A DNA stretch of 53,926 bases. Origin: Caldifarciminota bacterium (GTDB lineage: Bacteria; Hydrothermota; Hydrothermia; LBFQ01). The notes beneath the pieces were generated by a model. That model was not told the origin of the DNA, made no database searches, and saw only the letters and a program-made list of their open reading frames with translations. This document shows positions 43,856 to 51,191 of this stretch, in pieces (position 1 is the first letter of the stretch; each line of letters opens with the position of its first letter). The stretch spans positions 1 to 53,926 of the forward strand of contig WFXS01000013.1 in assembly GCA_015490465.1 (NCBI GenBank), in the 5' to 3' direction. Both the position numbers and the translations under genes were made by a program.

Positions 43856-43861
43856 ATTTTA
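43856..43861 (-). promoter_or_regulatory. -10 box of accC-mlaE
   Basis: TAAAAT on the minus strand ends 7 bases before the GTG at 43848. Confidence 0.65.
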
Positions 43862-43933
43862 AGCGAGAACCCGCGGATCAGATGCCACCGGTTGCCTTTC
43901 CATAGATTACATGATGGGAAACGTTTACCCCTT

Positions 43934-43939
43934 TAGAAT
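43934..43939 (+). promoter_or_regulatory. -10 box of nuoA
   Basis: TAGAAT ends 7 bases before the ATG at 43947. It lies inside the longer open frame that starts at 43911 and so decides the start. Confidence 0.65.
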
Positions 43940-43946
43940 ACCCTCC

Positions 43947-44303
43947 ATGAGCGAACTCTGGAAGCTCGGTATAATGCTCGTTGTAGGTCTTCTGGTCGCC
44001 TACGGTGGCATCCTCGTGTCCCTCGTGCTGGGGCCACGTCGTCCGAGTAAGACGAAGAACTACCCTTACGAATCGGGTATCCAGATAAAGGGAAATGCCC
44101 ACGGTAAGGTGGCCATAAAGTACTTTCTGGTTGCCCTGATCTTCCTCATATTTGACGTTGAGGCGGCCGTACTCTTTCCGTGGGCTGTAAAGGTGGGGGA
44201 TCTGAAACTTATCGCTGCCGTGGAGGGAGGTATTTTTCTGCTCATCCTGATAGTGGCTTATCTGTACGCCCTCGGTAAGGGCGCCATAAAGTGGCTGGAC
44301 TGA
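43947..44303 (+). CDS. nuoA: NADH-quinone oxidoreductase subunit A
   Basis: This 118-residue subunit has three membrane helices. It contains KNYPYESGIQIKGNAHGKVA and KYFLVALIFLIFDVEAAVLF, which match the NuoA signature (Y-E-x-G ... FDVE). NuoA belongs to the membrane arm of complex I. It stands alone: no nuoB or other nuo gene follows, and the next gene is convergent with a 3-base gap. The open frame begins earlier, but the promoter position indicates MSELWKLG as the start. Confidence 0.93.
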   Translation: MSELWKLGIMLVVGLLVAYGGILVSLVLGPRRPSKTKNYPYESGIQIKGNAHGKVAIKYFLVALIFLIFDVEAAVLFPWAVKVGDLKLIAAVEGGIFLLILIVAYLYALGKGAIKWLD

Positions 44304-44306
44304 GGG

Positions 44307-44603
44307 TTACGCACCCTCAAGGGATCTTTCGGCTTCGTCCACGGTTATCTCGCCTTTTTCAAGCATATTCAGTATATCCGCAACTTCCGTCCGCTCCGCT
44401 CCCTCTGGGGCGATACCCATCGTTTTAAGTATGGCGTGAAACCTTGCCTTTACCGTGGGGAAAGAGAGACCCAGTTCCCTCGCTATATCGGGGAAGTTCC
44501 CCACACTCTTCGGGAACTCAATCAGAGAATCAATCTGATCTTTTTCAAGCCTTTCGGACGGGGGTCCTCCAAAGTACCCTTCCTGCATTTTAGAACCCGA
44601 CAA
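44307..44603 (-). CDS. DUF2089-like small HTH protein
   Basis: This 98-residue protein has a helical core, FPKSVGNFPDIARELGLSF then PTVKARFHAILKTMG, which looks like the winged HTH of DUF2089 proteins. A C-terminal SHOCT-like helix pair follows (ADILNMLEKGEITVDEAERS). The Zn-ribbon that usually starts DUF2089 proteins is absent. It may be a small regulator. The start is uncertain: the open frame begins with TTG at 44603 and has an ATG at 44588, which overlaps a TAAAAT box. Confidence 0.7.
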   Translation of the reverse strand: MSGSKMQEGYFGGPPSERLEKDQIDSLIEFPKSVGNFPDIARELGLSFPTVKARFHAILKTMGIAPEGAERTEVADILNMLEKGEITVDEAERSLEGA

Positions 44604-44675
44604 CTAAACCTCATCGCGCAGTGGACACGTTAAGGCGACCCACACGCGTCTGTTATAGTACGAAAGGGGCAACTT

Positions 44676-44681
44676 TAGAAT
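44676..44681 (+). promoter_or_regulatory. -10 box of the MFS-tsaD unit
   Basis: TAGAAT ends 9 bases before the ATG at 44691. Confidence 0.65.
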
Positions 44682-44690
44682 GCCCGGATT

Positions 44691-45809
44691 ATGGCCGGCA
44701 TACTGACAGTGGTCGTCGTGGTGTTCATCGTGATGATGGGTTTCTCCCTCCTCTTCCCCATACTTCCGTTCTGGGCGTTGAACCTCGGAGCCACCCCCTT
44801 TCAGATCGGTTTAATATTCGCGGCCTATCCCGTAGCCCAGTTCGTCTCCGCACCCCTGTGGGGAAGGTTCTCCGACAGGTTCGGATACAAGTGGGGAATA
44901 ACTATAGGGACGCTCGGTTTTGCCATCACTTCCTTTTTGATACCGCTGATCCCGGCGGTCTGGTACCTGATACTCATAAGGTTCCTCGGCGGCCTGATAT
45001 CCGCCGCCGCCCTTCCCTCCTCCAGTGCCTACATCGGGGCCGTTTCCCCTCCGGATAAGGTCACCCGGAACTTCGGCTTCTACGGCGCCGCCCTCGGCAG
45101 TGGCATGGTGTTCGGCCCATTCCTCGGTGGCCTCGCGGCCAACTTCGGCCTCCTCGTGCCTTTCTTCGTCTCCGGAGCGATAGCCCTGATAGCCTTCACC
45201 GTGGCGCTCTTTACCGTCCGGAACGTTAAGGCCCACCTACCCCGTCGCAGGATCGGTATCCTCTCCCTTCCTGCCGACAAGCGTATTCTGGTGTTCATGG
45301 GTTTTGTGGGTATGCTCATTATGGTCAACTTTGAGGCCATCCTCGCCCTCCTCATAAAGGATAGGTTCGGTCTCGGTGCTAGGGAGGTCGGATACCTGAT
45401 GGGCGTGGCCGGGCTGTTCGGTGCGGCCGTTCAGGGGAACATGGGCAGGATAAGCAGGGTAATACACGAGAAAACGGCGATACTTATCGGTTTACTCGTC
45501 TCAACAGTGATCTCCGTACTGGTTCCCTTCTCACCCAGCTTCTACGCCCTCGGTGCCCTCGTTGTGATCCTCGTTATAGCATCGGGTATAACCCAGCCCT
45601 CCGTCCTCAGTCTGCTCTCCAGAGGTGTAAAGGAGAGGGGTCTGGTCATGGGGACCTACCAGTCGGCCAGTTCCTTCGGCAGGATAGTTGGCCCTCCCAT
45701 AGCCGGATACCTCTACGGTCTCCATTACGCTGCTCCCTTCTTCTGGGCGGCTATCCTCTCCCTATCTACGGCCGCATTCTGGGGACTTTACGGTAGGCAC
45801 GTGGAATGA
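44691..45809 (+). CDS. Major facilitator superfamily transporter
   Basis: This 372-residue membrane protein has about twelve helices in two halves. The MFS loop motif between helices 2 and 3, LWGRFSDRFGYKWGI, is clear, and LGGLISAAALPSSSAYIG lies in helix 4. It resembles drug-efflux MFS proteins (RGLVMGTYQSASSFGRIVGP near the end), but the substrate is unknown. Its ATG-containing end overlaps the tsaD start (ATGA), so it shares a transcript with tsaD. Confidence 0.9.
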   Translation: MAGILTVVVVVFIVMMGFSLLFPILPFWALNLGATPFQIGLIFAAYPVAQFVSAPLWGRFSDRFGYKWGITIGTLGFAITSFLIPLIPAVWYLILIRFLGGLISAAALPSSSAYIGAVSPPDKVTRNFGFYGAALGSGMVFGPFLGGLAANFGLLVPFFVSGAIALIAFTVALFTVRNVKAHLPRRRIGILSLPADKRILVFMGFVGMLIMVNFEAILALLIKDRFGLGAREVGYLMGVAGLFGAAVQGNMGRISRVIHEKTAILIGLLVSTVISVLVPFSPSFYALGALVVILVIASGITQPSVLSLLSRGVKERGLVMGTYQSASSFGRIVGPPIAGYLYGLHYAAPFFWAAILSLSTAAFWGLYGRHVE

Positions 45810-46813
45810 GGGTTCTGGCCATAGAAACGTCATGTGACGAGACCTCCGCCTCCGTCGTTGAGATGGTGGAGGATAGGTTTGATGTCCTATCCCTCGTCGT
45901 CAGGTCGCAGGTCGTACACGAGGAGTTCGGGGGAATAGTCCCGGAGCTGGCCGCCCGCGCCCACGTTGAGGTCATATACGACGTCGTCAGAAAGTCTCTG
46001 GAAGATGCCGGTGTGCGCCCCGAAAGTCTGGATCTCGTGGCCGCAACCAAAGGACCCGGACTGGCCGCATCCCTGATAGTGGGCGTTCAGTTTGCCAAAA
46101 CGGTCGCCCTCGCCGTCGGAAGGCCGTTCGTCGGGGTCAACCACCTCATAGGTCACGTATACTCGGCGTACCTTACGGATCCCGACCTCCGCCCCCCGTT
46201 CCTCACCCTGATAGTCTCCGGTGGACATACGGAACTCGTCTGGGTGGAGGACTGGTACTCCTTCCGTCTCCTCGGCCATACTCTGGACGACGCCGCCGGC
46301 GAGGCCTTTGACAAGGGGGGAAGGACCCTCGGTCTCGGTTATCCGGCCGGACCCAAGATAGACCGCCTCGCCCGTGAGGGGAACAGGGAGTTTCACCGCT
46401 TTCCCAAACCGAAGATTAAGAGGCGAGGCTACTACTTCAGCTTTAGCGGCCTTAAAACCGCCCTGCTCCACTACGTACGGCAAAAGGGAGAGGATTTCGT
46501 AAAAGAAAATCTGCACCACATAGCAGCATCCTATCAGGAGGCCATAGTCTCCCATCTTCTGGAGGTGGTTGAAAGGGCGGTAAGGGAACTTGATCCCCCG
46601 AGGCTTGCCGTGGTGGGCGGTGTGGCCCTGAACAGCCGTTTGAGGGAGATTTTTACTGAGCGTTTCGGAGATAGGGTACTGTTCTCCGATCCGAAGTACT
46701 GCACGGACAACGCCGCCATGATCGGGGCGGCTGGCCTGAAGAAGTACGAATTGTTCGGCGAGGACGGGCAGGGTGTGGGGGTGTATCCTTATCTCGGAGT
46801 GGTTGAGCCGTAG
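45806..46813 (+). CDS. tsaD: tRNA N6-threonylcarbamoyladenosine transferase TsaD
   Basis: This 335-residue ASKHA-fold enzyme attaches threonylcarbamoyl to A37 of ANN-decoding tRNAs. It starts VLAIETSCDETSASVVEM, has the metal ligands H113 and H117 in VNHLIGHVYS, LIVSGGHTELVWVED, and a late Asp in YCTDNAAMIGAAG. A small oddity is AFDKGGRTLGLGYPAGPKID, where most homologues have AFDKVAKLLGLGYPGGP. It overlaps the MFS gene by 4 bases. Confidence 0.97.
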   Translation: MRVLAIETSCDETSASVVEMVEDRFDVLSLVVRSQVVHEEFGGIVPELAARAHVEVIYDVVRKSLEDAGVRPESLDLVAATKGPGLAASLIVGVQFAKTVALAVGRPFVGVNHLIGHVYSAYLTDPDLRPPFLTLIVSGGHTELVWVEDWYSFRLLGHTLDDAAGEAFDKGGRTLGLGYPAGPKIDRLAREGNREFHRFPKPKIKRRGYYFSFSGLKTALLHYVRQKGEDFVKENLHHIAASYQEAIVSHLLEVVERAVRELDPPRLAVVGGVALNSRLREIFTERFGDRVLFSDPKYCTDNAAMIGAAGLKKYELFGEDGQGVGVYPYLGVVEP

Positions 46814-47308
46814 TACTATCTCCCCGTATTGGCGGCCATTCTCTTTGAACACGGAACGTATGGGGGCGATCAACCGACATTCGGACCGATAGGATCCTTT
46901 CCCAGAACGTGAAATACTTTGGTATCCAGTGAATAGAAGGACCGGTGGATATGAAATCGTGATGCGGGATTAGCGTATTGGCGGGAATATGTGGATCCGT
47001 CATCGCACCGGTTCCCCGAAAGGATGGAGACTCCGAATACGGGGCATTTCCAAAATTTGAAACCTTCAGACATTTTAATACGCCATACGAGGTATTGCGT
47101 TGATAGAAGGATGACAATTCACCGAAGGTACACATCTTACCCATCCCGGGATACCTCCATCTGAGAAACCACACAGATATTTTATCAGCAAGAAGCATTT
47201 CCGTCCTACTGCTTGTATCATCCCATTCACTGAATACCCGGATGCGGGACATCACCCATGGACGCAATACCGAACAACCTCTTACCGAACCCCCAACGCC
47301 TCAGTCAC
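46814..47308. other. Gene-free stretch between tsaD and fabI
   Basis: About 495 bases hold no recognised gene. An antisense frame runs through it into tsaD but lacks family features. The segment near 46934-46957 resembles one near 31655-31680. No tRNA, repeat array or strong hairpin is evident. Confidence 0.4.
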
Positions 47309-48109
47309 CTACACCAGATCCTCCCCACCGTCCACCCTTATGACGGCTCCGTTTATCCAGTAGGCCTCCGGACGGGAGAGGAGAGCTATAACGTTTGCCA
47401 CGTCTTCCGTCGTGGTAAGCCTTCCGGAAGGGTTGACGCTCTTCGCCCACTCCAGCATCTTCTCGTGGCCGGGTATCTTCCTGAGGGCGGGCGTATCCGT
47501 TACGCCGGCCTGTATGGCGTTCACCCTTATGCCCTTACTTCCCAGCTCAAAGGCCAGCTGGCGTACGTGAGCCTCAAGGACGGCCTTGGCGGCGGACACC
47601 GGACCGTACGCCGGGTACACCCTGTGGGATCCGGCACTGGTCATGGCGAATACACGGGCGTCCTCGTGGAACAGCCCCGCCCTGTAAACGTCCCTCACCC
47701 AATAGACGAGGGAGTTACCCATTATGTCCAGCGTCATCTCTATGTTCTGGCGCGTAACGTCCTCCTCCGGACTTTCCCCTATGTAGGGTTTCAGGGTACC
47801 GAAGGCGAGGGAGTGCATCATAACCTTTATCTTTCCCCCCTCCTTTCCCGTTATCTCCTTTATCTCCTCTATCACCTTCGCCCTCTTTTTGTCGTCGGCA
47901 GCGTTCGTGTTGAAGTACCTGACCTTTACCCCCTTTGACCTCAGTTCCTCTATCAGAGCCTCAACCTTAGGCATGGCGGCCCTTCTGTCCAGATGGACAC
48001 CGAATACGTTCAGACCGGCCTCGGCGAGCTTCCTGGCCGTTGCCGCACCAAAACCGGAAGATGCTCCGAGGATCAAAGCCCAGTTCGTCCCGTTGTCAAC
48101 CTTTATCAT
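47309..48109 (-). CDS. fabI: Enoyl-ACP reductase, FabI/FabL-type SDR
   Basis: This protein of about 266 residues is an NAD(P)H-dependent reductase of fatty acid elongation. The nucleotide loop reads ALILGASSGFGAATARKLAE. The catalytic region, SHRVYPAYGPVSAAKAVLE, has Tyr and Lys six residues apart (Y-x6-K), the spacing of FabI/FabL and not of classical SDRs (Y-x3-K). The C-terminus, GAVIRVDGGEDLV, is typical. The open frame extends 22 codons upstream, but a TATAAT box 7 bases before the ATG at 48109 fixes the start at MIKVDNGTNW. FabL (NADPH-type) is the closest guess. Confidence 0.85.
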   Translation of the reverse strand: MIKVDNGTNWALILGASSGFGAATARKLAEAGLNVFGVHLDRRAAMPKVEALIEELRSKGVKVRYFNTNAADDKKRAKVIEEIKEITGKEGGKIKVMMHSLAFGTLKPYIGESPEEDVTRQNIEMTLDIMGNSLVYWVRDVYRAGLFHEDARVFAMTSAGSHRVYPAYGPVSAAKAVLEAHVRQLAFELGSKGIRVNAIQAGVTDTPALRKIPGHEKMLEWAKSVNPSGRLTTTEDVANVIALLSRPEAYWINGAVIRVDGGEDLV

Positions 48110-48116
48110 AGCCGTT

Positions 48117-48122
48117 ATTATA
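48117..48122 (-). promoter_or_regulatory. -10 box of fabI
   Basis: TATAAT on the minus strand ends 7 bases before the ATG at 48109 and rules out the longer frame starting at 48175. Confidence 0.7.
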
Positions 48123-48263
48123 CACGGGCAATATGTGGATAGGGCGCTCCGTCTGTACCCCATTGAATCGGACACGGTGCCGTATTTTGATCCGATCTTG
48201 CATTGCTCATCCGCATAGCATCCGGATGTGCCGGAATTTAAAAGCGCCTCTGTTTCCCCCCTT

Positions 48264-48269
48264 TAAAAT
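48264..48269 (+). promoter_or_regulatory. -10 box of the FBP aldolase/phosphatase gene
   Basis: TAAAAT ends 8 bases before the ATG at 48278. Confidence 0.65.
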
Positions 48270-48277
48270 ACCTCCTT

Positions 48278-49417
48278 ATGAAGGTAACGCTTTCAGTGAT
48301 AAAGGCCGACGTCGGCGGTTACGTTGGACATTCCAGCACCCATCCGGCCCTCATGGATGCTGCATCCCAGGTCCTTGAGGAGGCTAAGACCTCCGGTCTC
48401 ATCATAGATTACGCCGTACTGCGCGTGGGAGACGATATAAACTTAGTGATGACCCATACCAGAGGGGTGGATAACGAGGAGATACACAAACTGGCCTGGG
48501 ACGCATTTCTAAGGGCGACCGAAAAGGCAAAGGAGTTGAAGCTGTACGGTGCAGGTCAGGACCTCCTTTCGGATACCTTCAGCGGGAACGTTAAGGGTAT
48601 GGGGCCCGGCGTGGCCGAGATGGAGTTCGTGGAGAGACCCTCTGAGCCGATCGTCATCTTCATGGCGGACAAGACCTCCCCTTCAGCGTGGAACCTCCCT
48701 CTGTACGAGATGTTTGCCAACCCCCAGAATACGGCCGGTCTGGTCATAGACCCCTCAATGCACGAGGGCTTCCGTTTCATCGTCTTGGACGTGAAGACCG
48801 GTGAAGAGTACGCCGTGGACTGTCCCGAGGAGATGTACGACCTCCTCGCCCTCATCAGTGGCATAGAGAGGTACACCATAAAGGCGGTTTATCGCCGCAA
48901 GGACGGTGAGATAGGTGCCGTGGCCTCCACCCAGAAGCTCTCCCTTATAGCCGGGAAGTACGTAGGTAAGGACGACCCCGTCCTCATAGTCAGAGCGCAG
49001 AGCGGTTTCCCCGCCGTGGGTGAGATCTTAGAGCCTTTCGCCCGTCCCTTCTTCGTTGAGGGGTGGATGAGGGGTAGCCACATGGGTCCCCTCATGCCCG
49101 TACCTTTCCATCACGCCAACCCCTCCCGGTTTGACGGTCCCCCGAGGGTCATAGCCGCCGGCTTCCAGCTGGCCAACGGCAAGCTCATAGGGCCGAGGGA
49201 CATGTTTGACGACCCGGCCTTTGATTACGCTCGCGAGGAGGCCAACCACCTGGCTAACGTTATGAGGAGGCACGGTATATTTGAGCCTCACCGTCTCCCG
49301 GAGGAGAGCATGGAGTACACCAACCTCCCCAAGATCCTCAAAAGGCTACGCCACAAGAAGGGTCTGGAGGAAGGTGAGTACGTGATTGAACATAACCCGG
49401 AGGAGGAACACGATTGA
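48278..49417 (+). CDS. Fructose-1,6-bisphosphate aldolase/phosphatase (archaeal type)
   Basis: This 379-residue bifunctional enzyme of gluconeogenesis joins triose phosphates into fructose 1,6-bisphosphate and then dephosphorylates it to fructose 6-phosphate. It starts VTLSVIKADVGGYVGHSSTH, the metal-binding opening of the class V family. It contains YGAGQDLLSDTFSGNVKGMG, AVASTQKLSLIAGKYVGKDD and the lid segment RGSHMGPLMPVPFHHANPSR. The family is found in archaea and early-branching, mostly thermophilic bacteria, and its product supports hexose synthesis from C2/C3 carbon. The last bases overlap the next gene (TGATG). Confidence 0.95.
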   Translation: MKVTLSVIKADVGGYVGHSSTHPALMDAASQVLEEAKTSGLIIDYAVLRVGDDINLVMTHTRGVDNEEIHKLAWDAFLRATEKAKELKLYGAGQDLLSDTFSGNVKGMGPGVAEMEFVERPSEPIVIFMADKTSPSAWNLPLYEMFANPQNTAGLVIDPSMHEGFRFIVLDVKTGEEYAVDCPEEMYDLLALISGIERYTIKAVYRRKDGEIGAVASTQKLSLIAGKYVGKDDPVLIVRAQSGFPAVGEILEPFARPFFVEGWMRGSHMGPLMPVPFHHANPSRFDGPPRVIAAGFQLANGKLIGPRDMFDDPAFDYAREEANHLANVMRRHGIFEPHRLPEESMEYTNLPKILKRLRHKKGLEEGEYVIEHNPEEEHD

Positions 49418-50181
49418 TGTTGTTTAACGCTGTGATGGGGCTCCTCGTCGCGGGGGGCCCCCACCTTACGGGTCTATGGATGATGCCGGATGCTACCCCC
49501 CTGAGGGTATCCTTTGACCCGGCATCCAACCCCAACGCTCTGTCCGTATCCGCCGCTTATAGCCAGTCCTTCCGTATATTCAACGACGCCTTCGTGGGCG
49601 TTGGCTTCAGAGGGTTTGCCCTCGCTTTGGAGGGGAGGTTCGCTCAGCTGGAGGGTGAGTTCAACGGTACGGCGAGCGAGGTAAGCGTGTCCGCCGGGTA
49701 CGCCCACGACGTGTTTAAGGGTTTCCGCCTTGGGGCTTCCTTCTCCTACTACCAGCTGAGTACACCTCGCCCGGACGTACCGGGGCTTCAGTCCTTCGGG
49801 GTTCACCTCTCGTCGGCCTTTAAGGTTTACGACAGGTGGAACGTGGGTCTCTTCGCCCGCAACGTGAACGTTCCAGAGCTCGGAGGGACTCCCCTGCCCA
49901 CCCTTCTCGGTGGGTACATATCCTTCCTGCCCAGGTCCACCATACGCACGGCCATAGGACTCTACAGGGATCAGTACTCCGAGCTGAACTTCGGCATAGG
50001 GGGAAGCTGGGTGGTTTACGAGATCCTCACCCTACGCGGAAGCATGAGGTACGACGGCGAGTTCCCCGCCTTCTACTTCGGTTTCACCCTCCAGACGGGA
50101 GGTATATCCTCCGATATTCTGGTTGGCGCCCATCCGGAGCTCCCTCTAAGCACGTACATAGGCCTCAACTACGCCCGTTAG
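49414..50181 (+). CDS. Outer-membrane barrel, possibly PorV/PorQ-like
   Basis: This 255-residue protein consists of alternating barrel strands: ALSVSAAYSQSFRIFNDAFV, GFRLGASFSYYQLSTPR, FGVHLSSAFKVYDRWNVGLF, TIRTAIGLYRDQYSELNFGI and ISSDILVGAHPELPLSTYIG. The pattern LGGYISFLPRSTIRTAIGL then LTLRGSMRYDGEFPAFYFGF recalls the PorV/PorQ family of type IX secretion systems, which fits the sorting-type tails in this window; this is a resemblance only. The N-terminus MLFNAVMGLLVAGGP is a short uncharged leader. It is co-translated with the aldolase/phosphatase gene. Confidence 0.6.
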   Translation: MMLFNAVMGLLVAGGPHLTGLWMMPDATPLRVSFDPASNPNALSVSAAYSQSFRIFNDAFVGVGFRGFALALEGRFAQLEGEFNGTASEVSVSAGYAHDVFKGFRLGASFSYYQLSTPRPDVPGLQSFGVHLSSAFKVYDRWNVGLFARNVNVPELGGTPLPTLLGGYISFLPRSTIRTAIGLYRDQYSELNFGIGGSWVVYEILTLRGSMRYDGEFPAFYFGFTLQTGGISSDILVGAHPELPLSTYIGLNYAR

Positions 50182-50188
50182 ACGGCTT

Positions 50189-50194
50189 TAGAAT
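50189..50194 (+). promoter_or_regulatory. -10 box of tRNA-Ala
   Basis: TAGAAT lies 10 bases before the tRNA 5' end. Confidence 0.6.
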
Positions 50195-50204
50195 TCATTC
50201 CTTC

Positions 50205-50277
50205 GGGGCGGTAGCTCAGGTGGGAGAGCACCTGGTTTGCAACCAGGGGGTCGGGGGTTCGACTCCCCTCCGCTCCA
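50205..50277 (+). tRNA. tRNA-Ala (anticodon UGC)
   Basis: This is a 73-nt cloverleaf. The acceptor GGGGCGG pairs with CCGCTCC and keeps the G3-U70 wobble pair that identifies alanine tRNA, with discriminator A. The D arm is GCTCAGGTGGGAGAGC, the anticodon arm CCTGG TTTGCAA CCAGG and the T arm GGGGG TTCGACT CCCCT. CCA is not encoded. Confidence 0.97.
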
Positions 50278-50297
50278 CTTTATTTTACGATAACTTC

Positions 50298-50576
50298 TTG
50301 AATTCATCGTTGACGTACAGATGGAAACTCCTGGTTGAGGTGTCCCAACACTGTCCTACACTGGTAGAGAAGTACGGCATAGAATACAGCCCTAAGAGGA
50401 AGGTGTTGGTTGGACTCATAACGGCGGACTTTTACGGTGAACTCCGTTCCCCCCAACAGAGGGGTGCTTTAAAGTTCTTTGATTTTACGTACGTGAGTAA
50501 GCCTGGCCCCCACGCGCCACCGCTGAAACCCCTATCCACGATAGTGGAAGATCTAAAGGAGACGTATGGAAGTTAA
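50298..50576 (+). CDS. Small protein of unknown function
   Basis: This protein has about 92 residues if it starts at the TTG at 50298, or 88 from a second TTG at 50310. A TACGAT box ends 6 bases before the first TTG, matching the leaderless pattern of the window. The product (WKLLVEVSQHCPTLVEKYGI, KVLVGLITADFYGELRSP, IVEDLKETYGS) has ordinary composition but no known motif. Its last 11 bases overlap the start of the CPBP protease gene, which supports its being real. Confidence 0.5.
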   Translation: MNSSLTYRWKLLVEVSQHCPTLVEKYGIEYSPKRKVLVGLITADFYGELRSPQQRGALKFFDFTYVSKPGPHAPPLKPLSTIVEDLKETYGS

Positions 50577-51171
50577 ATCACGAACTTTGCCCCTGACCGT
50601 GGAGGTGGTGGTCGTCTCACTCCTATGGGCGTTTTCTTTCCGGGGTCCCTTCAACTTCTGGTACGCCATCCTCGGCACGGCTCTGGTCATGATTGGTTTC
50701 TCCCTCCTCCACGGTGTCCCTTCCGTGATAAGACCGAAGTTCTCCGACATGATTTACGGTGTACTCTGGGGCATCCTCCTGTTCACCTTAACGTGGGTCT
50801 CCTCTTATATCGTGAGTCACCATTTCCCCTATCTAAGTGCCTACGTTGAAAGCACGAAGGCCCTGAGGTCCCTCGCACCCAACTACGTTTACGTTCCCGT
50901 CGTCTTCACCGTATCAACGGCAGAGGAGTTCTTCTGGAGAGGGACCGTACAGCGCAATTTGATCCCCGTGTTGGGTAAACTCCCCGGTTATCTCGTGGCC
51001 GTCTTCCTCTACGTCCTCGCCCACGTCCTCTCCGGCAACTGGGCGCTCACCCTCGCCTCCCTCTTCGCCGGCCTCTTCTGGGGTTTCCTTTACCTGTACT
51101 ACAGGGATTTAACTCCCGTATGGGTATCACACCTGACGTGGGACGCCTTACTTCTCAGCGTGGGTATATAA
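50566..51171 (+). CDS. CPBP-family intramembrane metalloprotease
   Basis: This 201-residue membrane protein has about six helices. The CPBP (Abi/CAAX) motifs are TAEEFFWRG (Glu-Glu-x3-Arg), AHVLSGNWAL and WVSHLTWD. Such enzymes resemble Rce1 CAAX proteases; bacterial members can process peptides, for example in self-immunity. No bacteriocin gene is evident nearby. It overlaps the small unknown ORF upstream. Confidence 0.88.
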   Translation: MEVKSRTLPLTVEVVVVSLLWAFSFRGPFNFWYAILGTALVMIGFSLLHGVPSVIRPKFSDMIYGVLWGILLFTLTWVSSYIVSHHFPYLSAYVESTKALRSLAPNYVYVPVVFTVSTAEEFFWRGTVQRNLIPVLGKLPGYLVAVFLYVLAHVLSGNWALTLASLFAGLFWGFLYLYYRDLTPVWVSHLTWDALLLSVGI

Positions 51172-51177
51172 CGGGTG

Positions 51178-51183
51178 TAGAAT
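51178..51183 (+). promoter_or_regulatory. -10 box of the OB-fold surface protein
   Basis: TAGAAT ends 8 bases before the ATG at 51192; an in-frame TAA in between rules out an earlier start. Confidence 0.65.
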
Positions 51184-51191
51184 AAACGTAT

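Noticed and set aside
44587..44592. TAAAAT on the minus strand inside the start of the DUF2089-like gene
   Set aside because: It overlaps the second possible start (ATG 44588), and no in-frame start codon lies 6-12 bases downstream, so I could not assign it as that gene's promoter.
46653..47267. 204-codon minus-strand frame from the tsaD-fabI gap into tsaD
   Set aside because: It is antisense to tsaD for much of its length, has no recognisable motif and no TANAAT box at its start. Long antisense frames are common opposite the genes here.
49836..50297. Front part of a 246-codon plus-strand frame across the barrel gene and tRNA-Ala
   Set aside because: It runs out of frame through the barrel gene and straight through a perfect tRNA. 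Only its last part (50298-50576) is kept, as a separate small gene.
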